A stretch of 64,000 nt of DNA, taken from contig NZ_CP025429.1 of NCBI RefSeq assembly GCF_002848345.1, positions 4,650,001-4,714,000 of the forward strand, given 5' to 3'. A program made the position numbers and the translations under genes. The notes beneath the pieces are model-generated. The model had not been told where the DNA came from and did not search any database. It was given only the letters and a program-made list of their open reading frames with translations. The stretch comes from Chromobacterium sp. ATCC 53434. GTDB lineage: Bacteria > Pseudomonadota > Gammaproteobacteria > Burkholderiales > Chromobacteriaceae. Shown one piece after another: positions 1 to 6,750 of this stretch (position 1 is its first letter; each line of letters begins with the position of its first letter).

Positions 1-13
1 ACGTTGATACGCA

Positions 14-88
14 GGGTGCGTCACCCCGTAGGGTGCGTCACCCGAAGGGCGACGCACCGTTGGCGACGCACCATTAGGCGACACACCG
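14..88. repeat. REP-type palindromic repeat cluster
   Basis: A complete palindromic unit (GGGTGCGTCACCC, a short loop, then GGGCGACGCACC) lies at about 30-58. It is preceded by one half unit and followed by two degenerate half units (61-72 and 76-87). The same unit recurs at 4329, 4415, 4493, 4570, 5023, 5122, 43062, 43126 and 60175. Placed outside genes and next to a RAYT gene elsewhere in the window, it fits the REP/BIME class of repeats mobilised in trans. Confidence 0.85.
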
Positions 89-212
89 CTGGTGCTTGTC
101 AGTTTGAGTGTAGCGGATGGGAGGGAAGGGGGTTTCGCAGCAAACGTCGACAAAGCTTTGTGTCCGCTTTGCGGACGATTGATTTTCATGGCGGGGCTGC
201 CCGCCGGGCAGG

Positions 213-397
213 TCAGGGAGCTGTCTCGCCAGCCATCGCTGAGCGAATCAGAGATTCGCACGCAGACAACACCCCTAGGCGACCCCAGCATCGCTGCGAA
301 ACCCCGTCTCCAAAACCATTCCCAAGGCGCCGGCGAACTCGCGTCGCGCTAACGTCGCGCCGCTCAAACATGCGCCGTCTTAAAACCTTGGGAATGG
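213..397 (-). repeat. Island-flanking inverted element, copy A
   Basis: The core at 328-385 (58 nt) is matched on the opposite strand by 3062-3119 with a single difference. The core is enclosed by 12-nt arms, CCATTCCCAAGG (316-327) and CCTTGGGAATGG (386-397), which are exact reverse complements. Copy B has different arms that are also complementary. Weaker similarity continues leftward, away from the AT-rich island. Read on the minus strand, a 52-codon ORF runs from ATG 371 to TGA 213 and begins MFERRDVSATRVRRRL, as does the ORF in copy B. Whether the ORF is translated is unknown. The near identity of the core compared with its flanks suggests constraint on the nucleic acid rather than the protein. 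Confidence 0.7.
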
Positions 398-687
398 CTT
401 CGGAGCCGGCTTGCTCTGATGGGGATAGGGGTGCGTCGATACCGTCCTTACCGACTCGTACTTTTGGTGGATATGTCGGGAAAGCAGAGAGTGCCGCTCT
501 TGGCCCAACCTATAGCATCACTATTTACCACACAAAACTGTATGAACGTGCGGACAATGCTGCTGATATTAACCCTGGCAATAGCAACTGCAGGGATCCA
601 AACCAGACAGACCATAATTAACTATATACAAATACAAAAAGGTCCATAAGCACTTGATTCGTGTCTATATGGAGCCATATTACAGCT
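398..687. other. Intergenic stretch, no gene supported
   Basis: This is the left edge of the AT-rich block. Base composition changes from GC-rich to AT-rich at about 480-650. Open frames here are short or are continuations of repeat-derived frames with no ribosome binding site or recognisable domain. It contains the 3' flank of the minus-strand deaminase operon; no strong terminator hairpin was seen. Confidence 0.5.
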
Positions 688-879
688 TTAATTATATTTC
701 TGCGCAGCAGTGATAATTTGTTTTATTAAATTAGATGTTTGTTTTTTCTTAATCATATCCGTAATAACTATTACATTTGACTTCAATATATTATTTTCTA
801 TTTCCGAAGATCTATGTTCGGCTTCTTGATATATATCAGGTAACGGTTTAAATAAATCAGGTTGAAATGGTATCTTCAT
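688..879 (-). CDS. Small protein coupled to the AvcD-like gene
   Basis: A 63-aa ORF whose ATG (877-879) lies inside the last codons of the deaminase gene, giving a 23-bp overlap. A purine-rich GGAGAAGG sits just upstream of the ATG, so translation coupled to the deaminase is likely. The product is AT-rich in codon use, like its neighbour. It begins MKIPFQPDLFKPLP, and the C-terminal half is lysine/isoleucine-rich and probably helical. No signal peptide, membrane segment or known domain is visible. The overlap and ribosome binding site make it likely to be real. A role as an accessory or regulatory partner of the deaminase is inference from position only. Confidence 0.55.
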   Translation of the reverse strand: MKIPFQPDLFKPLPDIYQEAEHRSSEIENNILKSNVIVITDMIKKKQTSNLIKQIITAAQKYN

Positions 880-2470
880 GGCCTTCTCCGTTAATATTTA
901 GAATGCCATTTTGAGCAAGAGCTTTCGTAACAATAGCCTCAAGCACATGCAGCGCCTCGACCGATTTTTCATACCTCGGTGTAGCACTTTTTTTATCATA
1001 AGTCAACAGTTTACCATCCTTTTTCCGCCCTGTCGAGTTCGCGACAAAAAGCTCATGATAACGACGTGGTGCCACCCCTTCAAAAGCCAATAATCTTACT
1101 TTCTTTGAATCTTTTTCATTCTCAGTTAGACTATCATTATGCAATTTTGTTGCTAGGCTTTTTCGATATGGTTCAATAAAATAGACTTCAGAAATCCCTG
1201 CTGCAACGATATGACGAGCACAGGAATGGCACGGATATGTAGTGCAGTATAATTTGGCTCCAATTAATGAGCCATTACTATGATTCCCTGCATTTATAAT
1301 TGCATGCATTTCTGCATGCACAGCTCTTGAAAATTCAATCAAGCTTTTCAGGCGGGCACTATTTTGTATAGCTTTTTTTGCAGCTTCTTTCTTATCTGGC
1401 TCAATTATACAAGCGTTAATTAAATCATCAACAACCTGCGTAGCAACAATACCCTTCTCTTTCTCATTATGGCATTCACTTGCTTTATAATTCCAACAAC
1501 GCTTATCTTTATTTTTATCCTCTATATTAATATAGAGTCCGCCATTAAACTTTGGCACATCATTCCAACCAAGTGCTATTATATTGCCAGTTTTATCAGC
1601 AATAGCGGCCCCTACTTGCCTTGAAAGACATGCCGAGTTCTTTGCGGCTGAACTAGCAGCATGCATTGCTGTCTCAGCAGTAGTTGGCGTTATTAAACTT
1701 GTACCAAATAATAAATCTAAAAAACGACGAATTTTCTCCTCAATTTGAGAGGCAGAACTTTCATCAATCCTCAAAAAAAAGTCACTTAACGGAAAAACCT
1801 CAGAAACTTGTTGTCCACTACTTATTTCTTCCCCAGAATCTGTATCTATTAGCAAATGAACGTTTCGCTCTTCAATACCCCTAGATTTTAGTTCTGACAC
1901 TCTATCTTCTATCGGAGAAAAAACTCCGACAGTAAATAATATTTCTCCATATATTAATTGCAACAGCTCTAATTCTTCTGGGTTTTTTATAGAGTTAATT
2001 ATATAGCACACGCGATTTTTGTTTTCATCAATTATACTTTTTTTTCCTGAAGGTGCTTCACGAACCTTCCTATCCATTGCTATTTCACATACAGCTAGTT
2101 CTGCAAGAAATCGCCCTCCATGCGTCCTCCTTAACTCGTCACCAATATCAATCGCCGTCTTTATACGGTTAAACTCAGAGGATGGGTCAACATGCTTTTT
2201 TAATAATTCCTCTCCATATTGGCTTATACTATCGCTCAGCTTTATAATTTTTGAATTATAGTTATAATCTGATTTCAATATATGATCTAATTTTTTAGAA
2301 ACTTCGTGTATTGGAGAACCGATAGGGCCGCATAATGCTATAACCAACTCTTCGGTATAGGTTGATTTCACTGTTTTCTTAGAATCAAATTTACTCCCTT
2401 CAAATAAGTCATTAGCCGCCAACGATTTAGCTGATTCTTTCTTTATAGCTTCTCCCACTGTCCTCTCCAT
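857..2470 (-). CDS. AvcD/anti-phage dCTP deaminase-type protein
   Basis: A 537-aa two-part protein. The N-terminal third begins like a P-loop NTPase (ELVIALCGPIGSP, about residues 42-54), but the glycine-rich loop lacks the Walker lysine. The C-terminal half is a zinc cytidine/deoxycytidylate deaminase: HAE (HAEMHAI, near residue 384) supplies the zinc histidine and catalytic glutamate, and PCHSC (near 412) supplies the two zinc cysteines. This architecture and length match AvcD and the anti-phage dCTP deaminases, which deaminate dC nucleotides on infection and starve phage DNA synthesis. An ordinary dCMP deaminase is about 150-200 aa. The gene is far more AT-rich than the chromosome around it, indicating transfer. 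ATG 2470 has no clear Shine-Dalgarno. The family call is firm on motifs; activity against phage is inferred. Confidence 0.85.
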   Translation of the reverse strand: MERTVGEAIKKESAKSLAANDLFEGSKFDSKKTVKSTYTEELVIALCGPIGSPIHEVSKKLDHILKSDYNYNSKIIKLSDSISQYGEELLKKHVDPSSEFNRIKTAIDIGDELRRTHGGRFLAELAVCEIAMDRKVREAPSGKKSIIDENKNRVCYIINSIKNPEELELLQLIYGEILFTVGVFSPIEDRVSELKSRGIEERNVHLLIDTDSGEEISSGQQVSEVFPLSDFFLRIDESSASQIEEKIRRFLDLLFGTSLITPTTAETAMHAASSAAKNSACLSRQVGAAIADKTGNIIALGWNDVPKFNGGLYINIEDKNKDKRCWNYKASECHNEKEKGIVATQVVDDLINACIIEPDKKEAAKKAIQNSARLKSLIEFSRAVHAEMHAIINAGNHSNGSLIGAKLYCTTYPCHSCARHIVAAGISEVYFIEPYRKSLATKLHNDSLTENEKDSKKVRLLAFEGVAPRRYHELFVANSTGRKKDGKLLTYDKKSATPRYEKSVEALHVLEAIVTKALAQNGILNINGEGHEDTIST

Positions 2471-2760
2471 ATGTTAGTTTCGCAATCATGACAAAAAACA
2501 CTACATCGTTATTGTATATGTATTAACAACACTAGTTGCTGGCATATCATGCCTTAACTCTAAATTAACTCTCTACCTAACCATCTATAAATTTTTCATC
2601 GGAAATTTATACAATATAACTAACTCAGCCGAATACAATACAGTAATTATTGGTTAAGTTAATTATGCTTTCACTCATTCTTACTAGCCTAAAGCATATA
2701 ACTATGTTTGAAATTCTAAGTTTGAATAAATTACCGCATGCTCTCTCAGAGAACCTTAAG
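2471..2760 (-). ncRNA. Candidate AvcI-like RNA/leader region
   Basis: AT-rich non-coding DNA immediately upstream of the deaminase. In known AvcID systems a small RNA (AvcI) encoded at this place inhibits AvcD until phage shut off transcription. Two adjacent small inverted repeats are visible: CAAC/GTTG around 2527-2538 and GGCAT-ATC-ATGCC at 2541-2553. No ORF of useful length is present. The RNA call rests on position and structure only; no sequence match to a known AvcI was tested. Confidence 0.3.
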
Positions 2761-2784
2761 GCTACAAAAACTAATAATCTACTC

Positions 2785-2816
2785 AAAAAAGTAATGGTCC
2801 GCTACGTGTAGCAGAC
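2785..2816 (-). terminator. Hairpin with downstream T-run (minus strand)
   Basis: At 2797-2816, GTCYGCTA and its complement form an 8-bp stem with a 4-nt loop. On the minus strand the one imperfect pair becomes a G-U wobble. Six T residues follow after a gap of about six bases (2785-2790 on the plus strand are A). The gap makes it a weak terminator. It could end a transcript entering the island from the right or bound the candidate leader RNA. Confidence 0.3.
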
Positions 2817-2830
2817 TTCCCCAACACCAA

Positions 2831-3053
2831 TTACTCACCACAAAGGCATTTCCACATAATAGTAAAAATAACAATCAATCCATCTAGAACAAAATATGTG
2901 AGAATACTTAACGGTCGGCCTACCCAGAAGATCACAACAAAAAGTTTCATACTTCGCACTAAGTTCAATCCATCATCACCACCCAAGCAGCCCCCAGCAA
3001 AACCGAACCAACTCGCCCCCATCCCCCTCAGCTCGCGCCGGTCAAAAATCGTT
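2831..3053. other. AT-rich non-coding stretch
   Basis: The right part of the AT-rich island upstream of the deaminase operon. Only short overlapping frames on both strands occur, without ribosome binding sites or recognisable motifs. Composition returns to GC-rich at about 2990-3050, just before the second flanking element. Confidence 0.5.
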
Positions 3054-3252
3054 CGGCCAGGTTTTAAGCCGGCGCATGTTTGAGCGGCGCGACGTTAGCG
3101 CGACGCGAGTTCGCCGGCGCCTGGCCGGGCGGTTTTTGATCGGGGTTTCGCGCGGTGCGGGGGCGGCCTGGGGGTGCCGGGGGGCTGGCCGCGCAGCCCC
3201 CTGGCCCGCCCGCCGGGCGGAACCCGACGTTTTGCAGAACCGACTTATCTAG
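3054..3252 (+). repeat. Island-flanking inverted element, copy B
   Basis: The core at 3062-3119 is the reverse complement of 328-385 with one change. Its arms, CGGCCAGG (3054-3061) and CCTGGCCG (3120-3127), are exact complements but differ from the arms of copy A, so pairing is kept while sequence varies. Similarity to copy A continues outward to about 3240. An ORF of 58 codons runs from ATG 3076 to TAG 3252 and shares the start MFERRDVSATRVRRRL with copy A. Together the two copies bracket the AT-rich deaminase island in divergent orientation. Confidence 0.7.
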
Positions 3253-3558
3253 GAAGCTCCCGGCTATCAGCCCCTCTTTCGTTGTTCCCACCCTCTGCCG
3301 CTGTTAGAATTTCCAACGGTGCTGAACACACCGACACACTAGCGGTTGCCTCGCCCGACAGACGAGGTCCTTGCGTCCATGGCTTTCACAGTCGCGCCTT
3401 GCTCTTGGTGCGTCTGCCGCTTATGGCCGGGTAGCGCGTCTGTCGAAAAATAGCCCGAAAGGACTAAGGCAGCGGGCCGTCTAGTGTCGGTGTTCAAGTA
3501 CCTGGCCACCCCTCTGAACAGGGGGTTTCCGCATGGATAAAACACTAGGAGCCTCATC
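3253..3558. other. Intergenic stretch upstream of the BRO-like gene
   Basis: No convincing gene. Frames here run through the repeat and stop without a domain. The layout (flank element, spacer, then a strong AGGAG site before a short ORF and a BRO-N gene) is reminiscent of phage or satellite regulatory DNA, but nothing here could be assigned to a known family. Confidence 0.4.
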
Positions 3559-3666
3559 ATGGATGCTCGTTTTGTTGCATTCGCCTTTCCTCCCCACCAC
3601 CTCCCATCCGCGCCGCACCTGCCGATCCCTCACGGTCGCGACCACACCTGGGAGCCCCGTCCATGA
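3559..3666 (+). CDS. 35-aa ORF coupled to the BRO-like gene
   Basis: A short ORF that begins MDARFVAFAFPPHH, is proline/histidine-rich and ends WEPRP. It has a good AGGAG site eight bases before its ATG, and its TGA overlaps the ATG of the next gene as ATGA (3663-3666). The following gene has no ribosome site of its own outside this ORF, so the short ORF probably delivers ribosomes to it. The function of the peptide, if any, is unknown. It is too short to place in a family by eye. Confidence 0.55.
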   Translation: MDARFVAFAFPPHHLPSAPHLPIPHGRDHTWEPRP

Positions 3667-4331
3667 ACCACCACATCGACCTGGACGTGAACGCCCCGCT
3701 GCGCCTCGACTACGCCAAAGACCTGCCGCTGCGCGTGATCCGCCGCCAGGAAGGCTTCTGGTTCGTCGCCGCCGAAATCGCCGCCGCGCTGAAACAGGAC
3801 GTCGACACGCTGCTGCCAGCACTGGAAGCGCCGGCCGGACGCCTGCTGTTACTGGCAGGCGAGACCGAGCCCGTGCTGTGCCTGTCCGAAGGCGAGCTGG
3901 ACGAAACGGTGCGGCGGGTGAAGACGCCGGGCGCGCGGCGCTTGCGGCGCTGGTGGAAGGAGGAGACGCGGCCGGCGCTGCTGCATCAGGGCGGCCCGGC
4001 CACGACGGCGGAGAGCCTGCATCTGGCGCTGGCGCTCGCCGCCGAGGCGGCGCAACAGGTCAGCCGGGCGGTGATGGAGGCGGTGCTGCGCGGCCCCGGC
4101 CCGTGGCAGCATTCGCGCTGGGTGGTGGCGCTGGACTACGAGCGCCGCAACCGGCAGCGCTGGCCGCACGGCAAGCTGATCGGCCTCTCCAGCTCCGTCG
4201 CCACGCTGGAAGGGCTGGCCGAGCTGATCGCCGAGCCGGGCCGGATGCCGGTCAACAACGCCGACCTGGTCAAGCTGGCGGCAGCCTGCCATTTGCGGCT
4301 GGCGGAGCGGATGGGACGCGCTCAGGCGTAG
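3663..4331 (+). CDS. BRO-N/phage antirepressor-like protein
   Basis: A 222-aa protein. Residues about 15-50 (LPLRVIRRQEGFWFVAAEIA, then an amphipathic helix) match the BRO-N pattern, in which a hydrophobic strand ends in WFVA and is followed by a helix. BRO-N domains occur in phage antirepressors and bind DNA. The rest (about 95-220) is helical and alanine-rich, without a KilA or P22AR domain that I can recognise. No signal peptide or membrane segment is present. It starts inside the stop of a 35-aa ORF (ATGA overlap). With the neighbouring repeats and RAYT it suggests a decayed phage-derived or satellite region. Regulation of a phage gene is inference. Confidence 0.55.
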   Translation: MNHHIDLDVNAPLRLDYAKDLPLRVIRRQEGFWFVAAEIAAALKQDVDTLLPALEAPAGRLLLLAGETEPVLCLSEGELDETVRRVKTPGARRLRRWWKEETRPALLHQGGPATTAESLHLALALAAEAAQQVSRAVMEAVLRGPGPWQHSRWVVALDYERRNRQRWPHGKLIGLSSSVATLEGLAELIAEPGRMPVNNADLVKLAAACHLRLAERMGRAQA

Positions 4332-4374
4332 GGTGCGTCACCCGCAGGGCGACGCACCGATGGGGCGACATACC
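4329..4374. repeat. REP unit after the BRO-like gene
   Basis: One complete palindrome (GGGTGCGTCACCC/GGGCGACGCACC, 4331-4358) overlaps the stop codon of the BRO-like gene and is followed by a degenerate half unit. It could act as a 3' stem-loop in that mRNA. Confidence 0.8.
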
Positions 4375-4414
4375 GCCATCACGACCATGCTCCGCTTGCC
4401 CATGTCCGGCAAAA

Positions 4415-4601
4415 CGGTGCGTCGCCCTGCGGGTGACGCACCCTACGATTCGCACGGAGCTGTACGGTTGCAGGCGGCCGCGCATCGGCCAACGGTGCGT
4501 CGCCCTCCGGGTGACGCACCCTACGATTCGCATGGAGCTGTACGGTTGCCACGGCCGCGCATCGGCCAACGGTGCGTCGCCCTTCGGGTGACGCACCCTA
4601 C
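4415..4601. repeat. Tandem array of REP units, period 77-78 bp
   Basis: Three REP palindromes start at 4416, 4494 and 4571. They are separated by nearly identical spacers containing TTCGCAYGGAGCTGTACGG and CGGCCGCGCATCGGCCAAC. The repeat unit is therefore palindrome plus spacer, spaced 78 then 77 bp. The palindromes are inverted relative to the one at 4331, making a BIME-like composite. A tail of short GAAACACACC-like repeats follows to about 4625. Confidence 0.85.
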
Positions 4602-4653
4602 GAAACACACCCTACGAAACACACCGTACGAGACGCGCCGTACGATTGGCGGT

Positions 4654-4959
4654 TTATTGGCGCACGAAGCTGTACTGTTGCAGCAGCTTCTTCACGTCCT
4701 TGTCCTGGCCCCATTTCTTGGCCAGCGCCGGATACAGCGCCTTCGCCTTGCCGCAGGCATCGTCGATGCCGGCCTGGATTTCGCGCTTGTTCTCGTCCGG
4801 CAGGTCCGGGTCCCACTCGCCGGCGAAATGCTCGCAGGCCTCGGCGTTTTCCTTGAACGTCTGGACATCCTTGCTCATGTTCCCCCCGGCGATGGCGGCG
4901 GCGGGGATCAAGATCAGGCAGGCGGCAAACATGGCCTTGATCGATTGGCGGTCCAACAT
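4654..4959 (-). CDS. Small exported protein of unknown function
   Basis: A 101-aa protein with a classical signal peptide (MLDRQSIKAMFAACLILIPAA, cleavage after AIAGG). The mature part of about 75 residues has two cysteines (EACEHFAGEW and DDACGKA) that could form a periplasmic disulfide, and is otherwise helical and charged. AAGGA lies about eight bases upstream of ATG 4959. A pair of 24-bp direct repeats sits just upstream of the start. It appears monocistronic and lies between REP clusters. No function is proposed. Confidence 0.75.
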   Translation of the reverse strand: MLDRQSIKAMFAACLILIPAAAIAGGNMSKDVQTFKENAEACEHFAGEWDPDLPDENKREIQAGIDDACGKAKALYPALAKKWGQDKDVKKLLQQYSFVRQ

Positions 4960-4969
4960 TTCATTCCTT

Positions 4970-5017
4970 CATCTAAATGGAAATCGGCGCCGACATCTAA
5001 CTGGAAATCGACGCCAA
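4970..5017. repeat. Two 24-bp direct repeats upstream of the small exported gene
   Basis: Two tandem copies at 4970-4993 and 4994-5017 share CATCTAAMTGGAAATCGRCG and differ at three positions. They lie directly upstream of the minus-strand gene starting at 4959, in the position of a promoter or operator. A tandem regulator-binding site is possible; a neutral duplication is equally possible. Confidence 0.5.
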
Positions 5018-5022
5018 ATGGC

Positions 5023-5053
5023 GTAGGGTGCGTCACCCGAAGGGCGACGCACC
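5023..5053. repeat. REP unit
   Basis: A complete palindrome (GGGTGCGTCACCC, GAA loop, GGGCGACGCACC) about 100 bp downstream of the RAYT stop codon. Confidence 0.85.
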
Positions 5054-5106
5054 ATCACCGCAACCATGAGCTTCCGATGCCTGCTTGGTAAAACCGACGG
5101 AGTGCA

Positions 5107-5154
5107 CGGTGCGTCATCCAACGGTGCGTCGCCCCGATGGGGTGACGCACCCTA
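5107..5154. repeat. REP pair abutting the RAYT stop codon
   Basis: A degenerate half unit (5107-5118) is followed by a complete palindrome, GGTGCGTCGCCCC/GGGGTGACGCACC (5123-5151). The last bases of the repeat include the TAG stop of the transposase. This intimate placement at the 3' end is typical of RAYT genes, which are flanked by the REPs they are thought to mobilise. Confidence 0.85.
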
Positions 5155-5667
5155 CCTTGGCGTGGCTTCGCCGGCCCAGTCCCTGGGCAAGATTCCCTGC
5201 CTGACATAGCGGTGGAAGCTGGAATACGGCCACTCGGCCACCCGCTCCACATGGCCGTGCTTGACCGGATTGTAATGAAGATAATCCAGATGCCGCGCCA
5301 GATCGGCCTCGTCCCGGATCCGGTGTTCCCAGTAGCGCCGCTGCCAGATGCCGCGCTCCTTGCGCCGCGTGCGCGACGAGGACAGGCTTTCCCCGCTTGC
5401 GATGCGCTTGGAAAACGTCATCTTGATCAAGCGCCAGCGCAGGGCGAAATCGGCGTCTTCGGCCGGCAGCTCCAGCACGCAATGCAAGTGGTCCGGCAGC
5501 ACCACCCAGCCGTGGATGACGAAGGGGTGTCTGGCCTTGACCGCGCGCACCGCCTCCCGCAGCGCATCCACATGCCGCACCAGCAAGTCGTTGCCGTGCC
5601 GCCGCCATAGCGCCACCGTGAAGAAATAGGTGCCGCCGGGCGTCCAGCAGCGTCGGTAATCCGGCAT
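5152..5667 (-). CDS. REP-associated tyrosine transposase (RAYT)
   Basis: A 171-aa protein of the Y1 HUH endonuclease/transposase superfamily (IS200-like; Pfam Y1_Tnp). It begins MPDYRRCWTPGGTYFF, as RAYTs do. The HUH metal motif is HLH in VVLPDHLHCV, and the nucleophilic tyrosine is in YLHYNPVKHG. In E. coli, RAYT/TnpA-REP cleaves single-stranded REP DNA. ATG 5667 was chosen over an in-frame upstream start at 5730 because family similarity begins there. There are no terminal inverted repeats of its own. REPs sit at its 3' end and, in degraded form, upstream, matching a domesticated transposase that acts on dispersed REPs. The reading frame is intact, so it may be active. Confidence 0.9.
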   Translation of the reverse strand: MPDYRRCWTPGGTYFFTVALWRRHGNDLLVRHVDALREAVRAVKARHPFVIHGWVVLPDHLHCVLELPAEDADFALRWRLIKMTFSKRIASGESLSSSRTRRKERGIWQRRYWEHRIRDEADLARHLDYLHYNPVKHGHVERVAEWPYSSFHRYVRQGILPRDWAGEATPR

Positions 5668-5741
5668 GGCCGTTCTCCGCGAAGCGGGAGCGCTATCGTT
5701 GCATCCCGGAACCCCATCCTGCAAACCCACCTTATAACGTA

Positions 5742-5878
5742 TGGTGCGTCACGCGTATGGCGCGATGTGCCATTGGACAACGCGCAGTTGAACGGCGCGC
5801 CGTCGTTTTCACCGGCCATGCGCAAGCGGGCGTGGCTGGATGACGGCGCGTCGCCCCGTTGGGGGCGCATCACCCGAC
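5742..5878. repeat. Two degenerate REP units
   Basis: Degraded palindromes at 5742-5772 (GGTGCGTCACGCG, then GGCGCGATGTGCC) and 5848-5878 (GGCGCGTCGCCCC, then GGGGGCGCATCACCC). Both lie between the RAYT gene and the WYL regulator. They mark the upstream REP flank of the transposase. No gene is supported between 5668 and 5948. Confidence 0.65.
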
Positions 5879-5948
5879 AGCCGGTACATTGTTGCCCCCG
5901 CGCGCCGGCGCTAAACTCAATGGTTCCGCTCTCGAAACCGCCATCCCC

Positions 5949-6671
5949 ATGCGCAAAGCCGAACGCCTGTTCCAACTGGTCAACCTGATCCGCGCCCGCC
6001 AGCCCATCACCGCGGCGGAGCTGGCCGAGCGGCTGGATGTGTCGGTGCGCAGCATCTACCGTTATATCGATGATCTGTCGGTCAACGGCATCCCGATCTA
6101 CGGCGAGGCCGGCGTCGGCTACCGGCTGGACGAGAACTTCGAATTGCCGCCGCTGACGCTGACCTCGGCCGAGCTGGAGGCGCTGACGCTGGCGACCGAC
6201 ATGCTGTCGCGCGCGGTCGGCAACGATCTGAGCCGGGCGGCGCAGAGCCTGCTGGCCAAGATCTACGCCAGCTTGCCCGACGCGCGCGCCCGCGGCGGCG
6301 ACGGCGCGGTGCTGGCCTTCACCACGCCGTTCGACGACGCGCACAAGGCGCGCTGGGACAAGCTGCACCAGGCCATCACCGAACGCACGGCGCTGGAGAT
6401 CGACTATTTCAGCCTGGAGCAGCGCCGCACCCGGCGCGCGGTGTTTCCGCTGGGCCTGTTGTACTGGGGCGGCAAATGGACGCTGGTGGCCTGGTGCTGT
6501 CTGCGCGGCGATTACCGCAGCTTCCGCGTCGACCTGATCCAGTCGCTGCAGCGCGCCGAATCGCCGCCGCCGCCGGCGCACGCCAGCCTGACCGACTATC
6601 TGCGCCGCCAGCAGCAGGCGTGGCAGCCGGACGAGGCCACTGACAATACGCTGTCAGCAGAGGAAAAATAA
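5949..6671 (+). CDS. HTH-WYL domain transcriptional regulator (YafY family)
   Basis: A 240-aa regulator. Residues about 5-60 form a winged helix-turn-helix of the HTH_11/DeoR-like type (ITAAELAERLDVSVRSIYRYIDDL). The middle and C-terminal parts carry a WYL domain in which the name motif is replaced by the related EIDYFSLEQRRTRRAVFPLGLLY, followed by the usual YRSFRVDLI segment. WYL proteins are ligand-sensing transcriptional regulators, often of stress or defense genes. ATG 5949 starts at MRKAERL, the normal family start. The VOC-family gene 80 bp downstream is a likely co-transcribed target or partner. Confidence 0.85.
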   Translation: MRKAERLFQLVNLIRARQPITAAELAERLDVSVRSIYRYIDDLSVNGIPIYGEAGVGYRLDENFELPPLTLTSAELEALTLATDMLSRAVGNDLSRAAQSLLAKIYASLPDARARGGDGAVLAFTTPFDDAHKARWDKLHQAITERTALEIDYFSLEQRRTRRAVFPLGLLYWGGKWTLVAWCCLRGDYRSFRVDLIQSLQRAESPPPPAHASLTDYLRRQQQAWQPDEATDNTLSAEEK

Positions 6672-6750
6672 ACTGTCTCCATGCCAGGACGGCAGGGGAC
6701 GAGCTTCCCGCCGTTCACCGGCCGAAACGCCATCAACAAAGGACAAGTTT

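Noticed and set aside
4..621. Long plus-strand ORF at the left edge
   Set aside because: It begins at TTG inside a REP cluster and crosses the flank element; no ribosome site or domain.
213..3252. Integron attC sites flanking a cassette
   Set aside because: The flank elements share complementary arms with attC-like logic, but the core-site pattern RYYYAAC...GTTRRRY is not met, the conserved part is central rather than terminal, and no integrase is in the window.
3174..3434. Short ORF resembling phage regulatory (Ash/Icd-type) peptides
   Set aside because: Position next to a BRO-like gene is suggestive, but no motif could be recognised with confidence and the frame runs out of the repeat element.
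5152..5730. Complete IS200-type insertion sequence
   Set aside because: The transposase is RAYT-like and lacks its own element ends or a TnpB partner; the flanks are REPs, so it is treated as a REP-associated gene.
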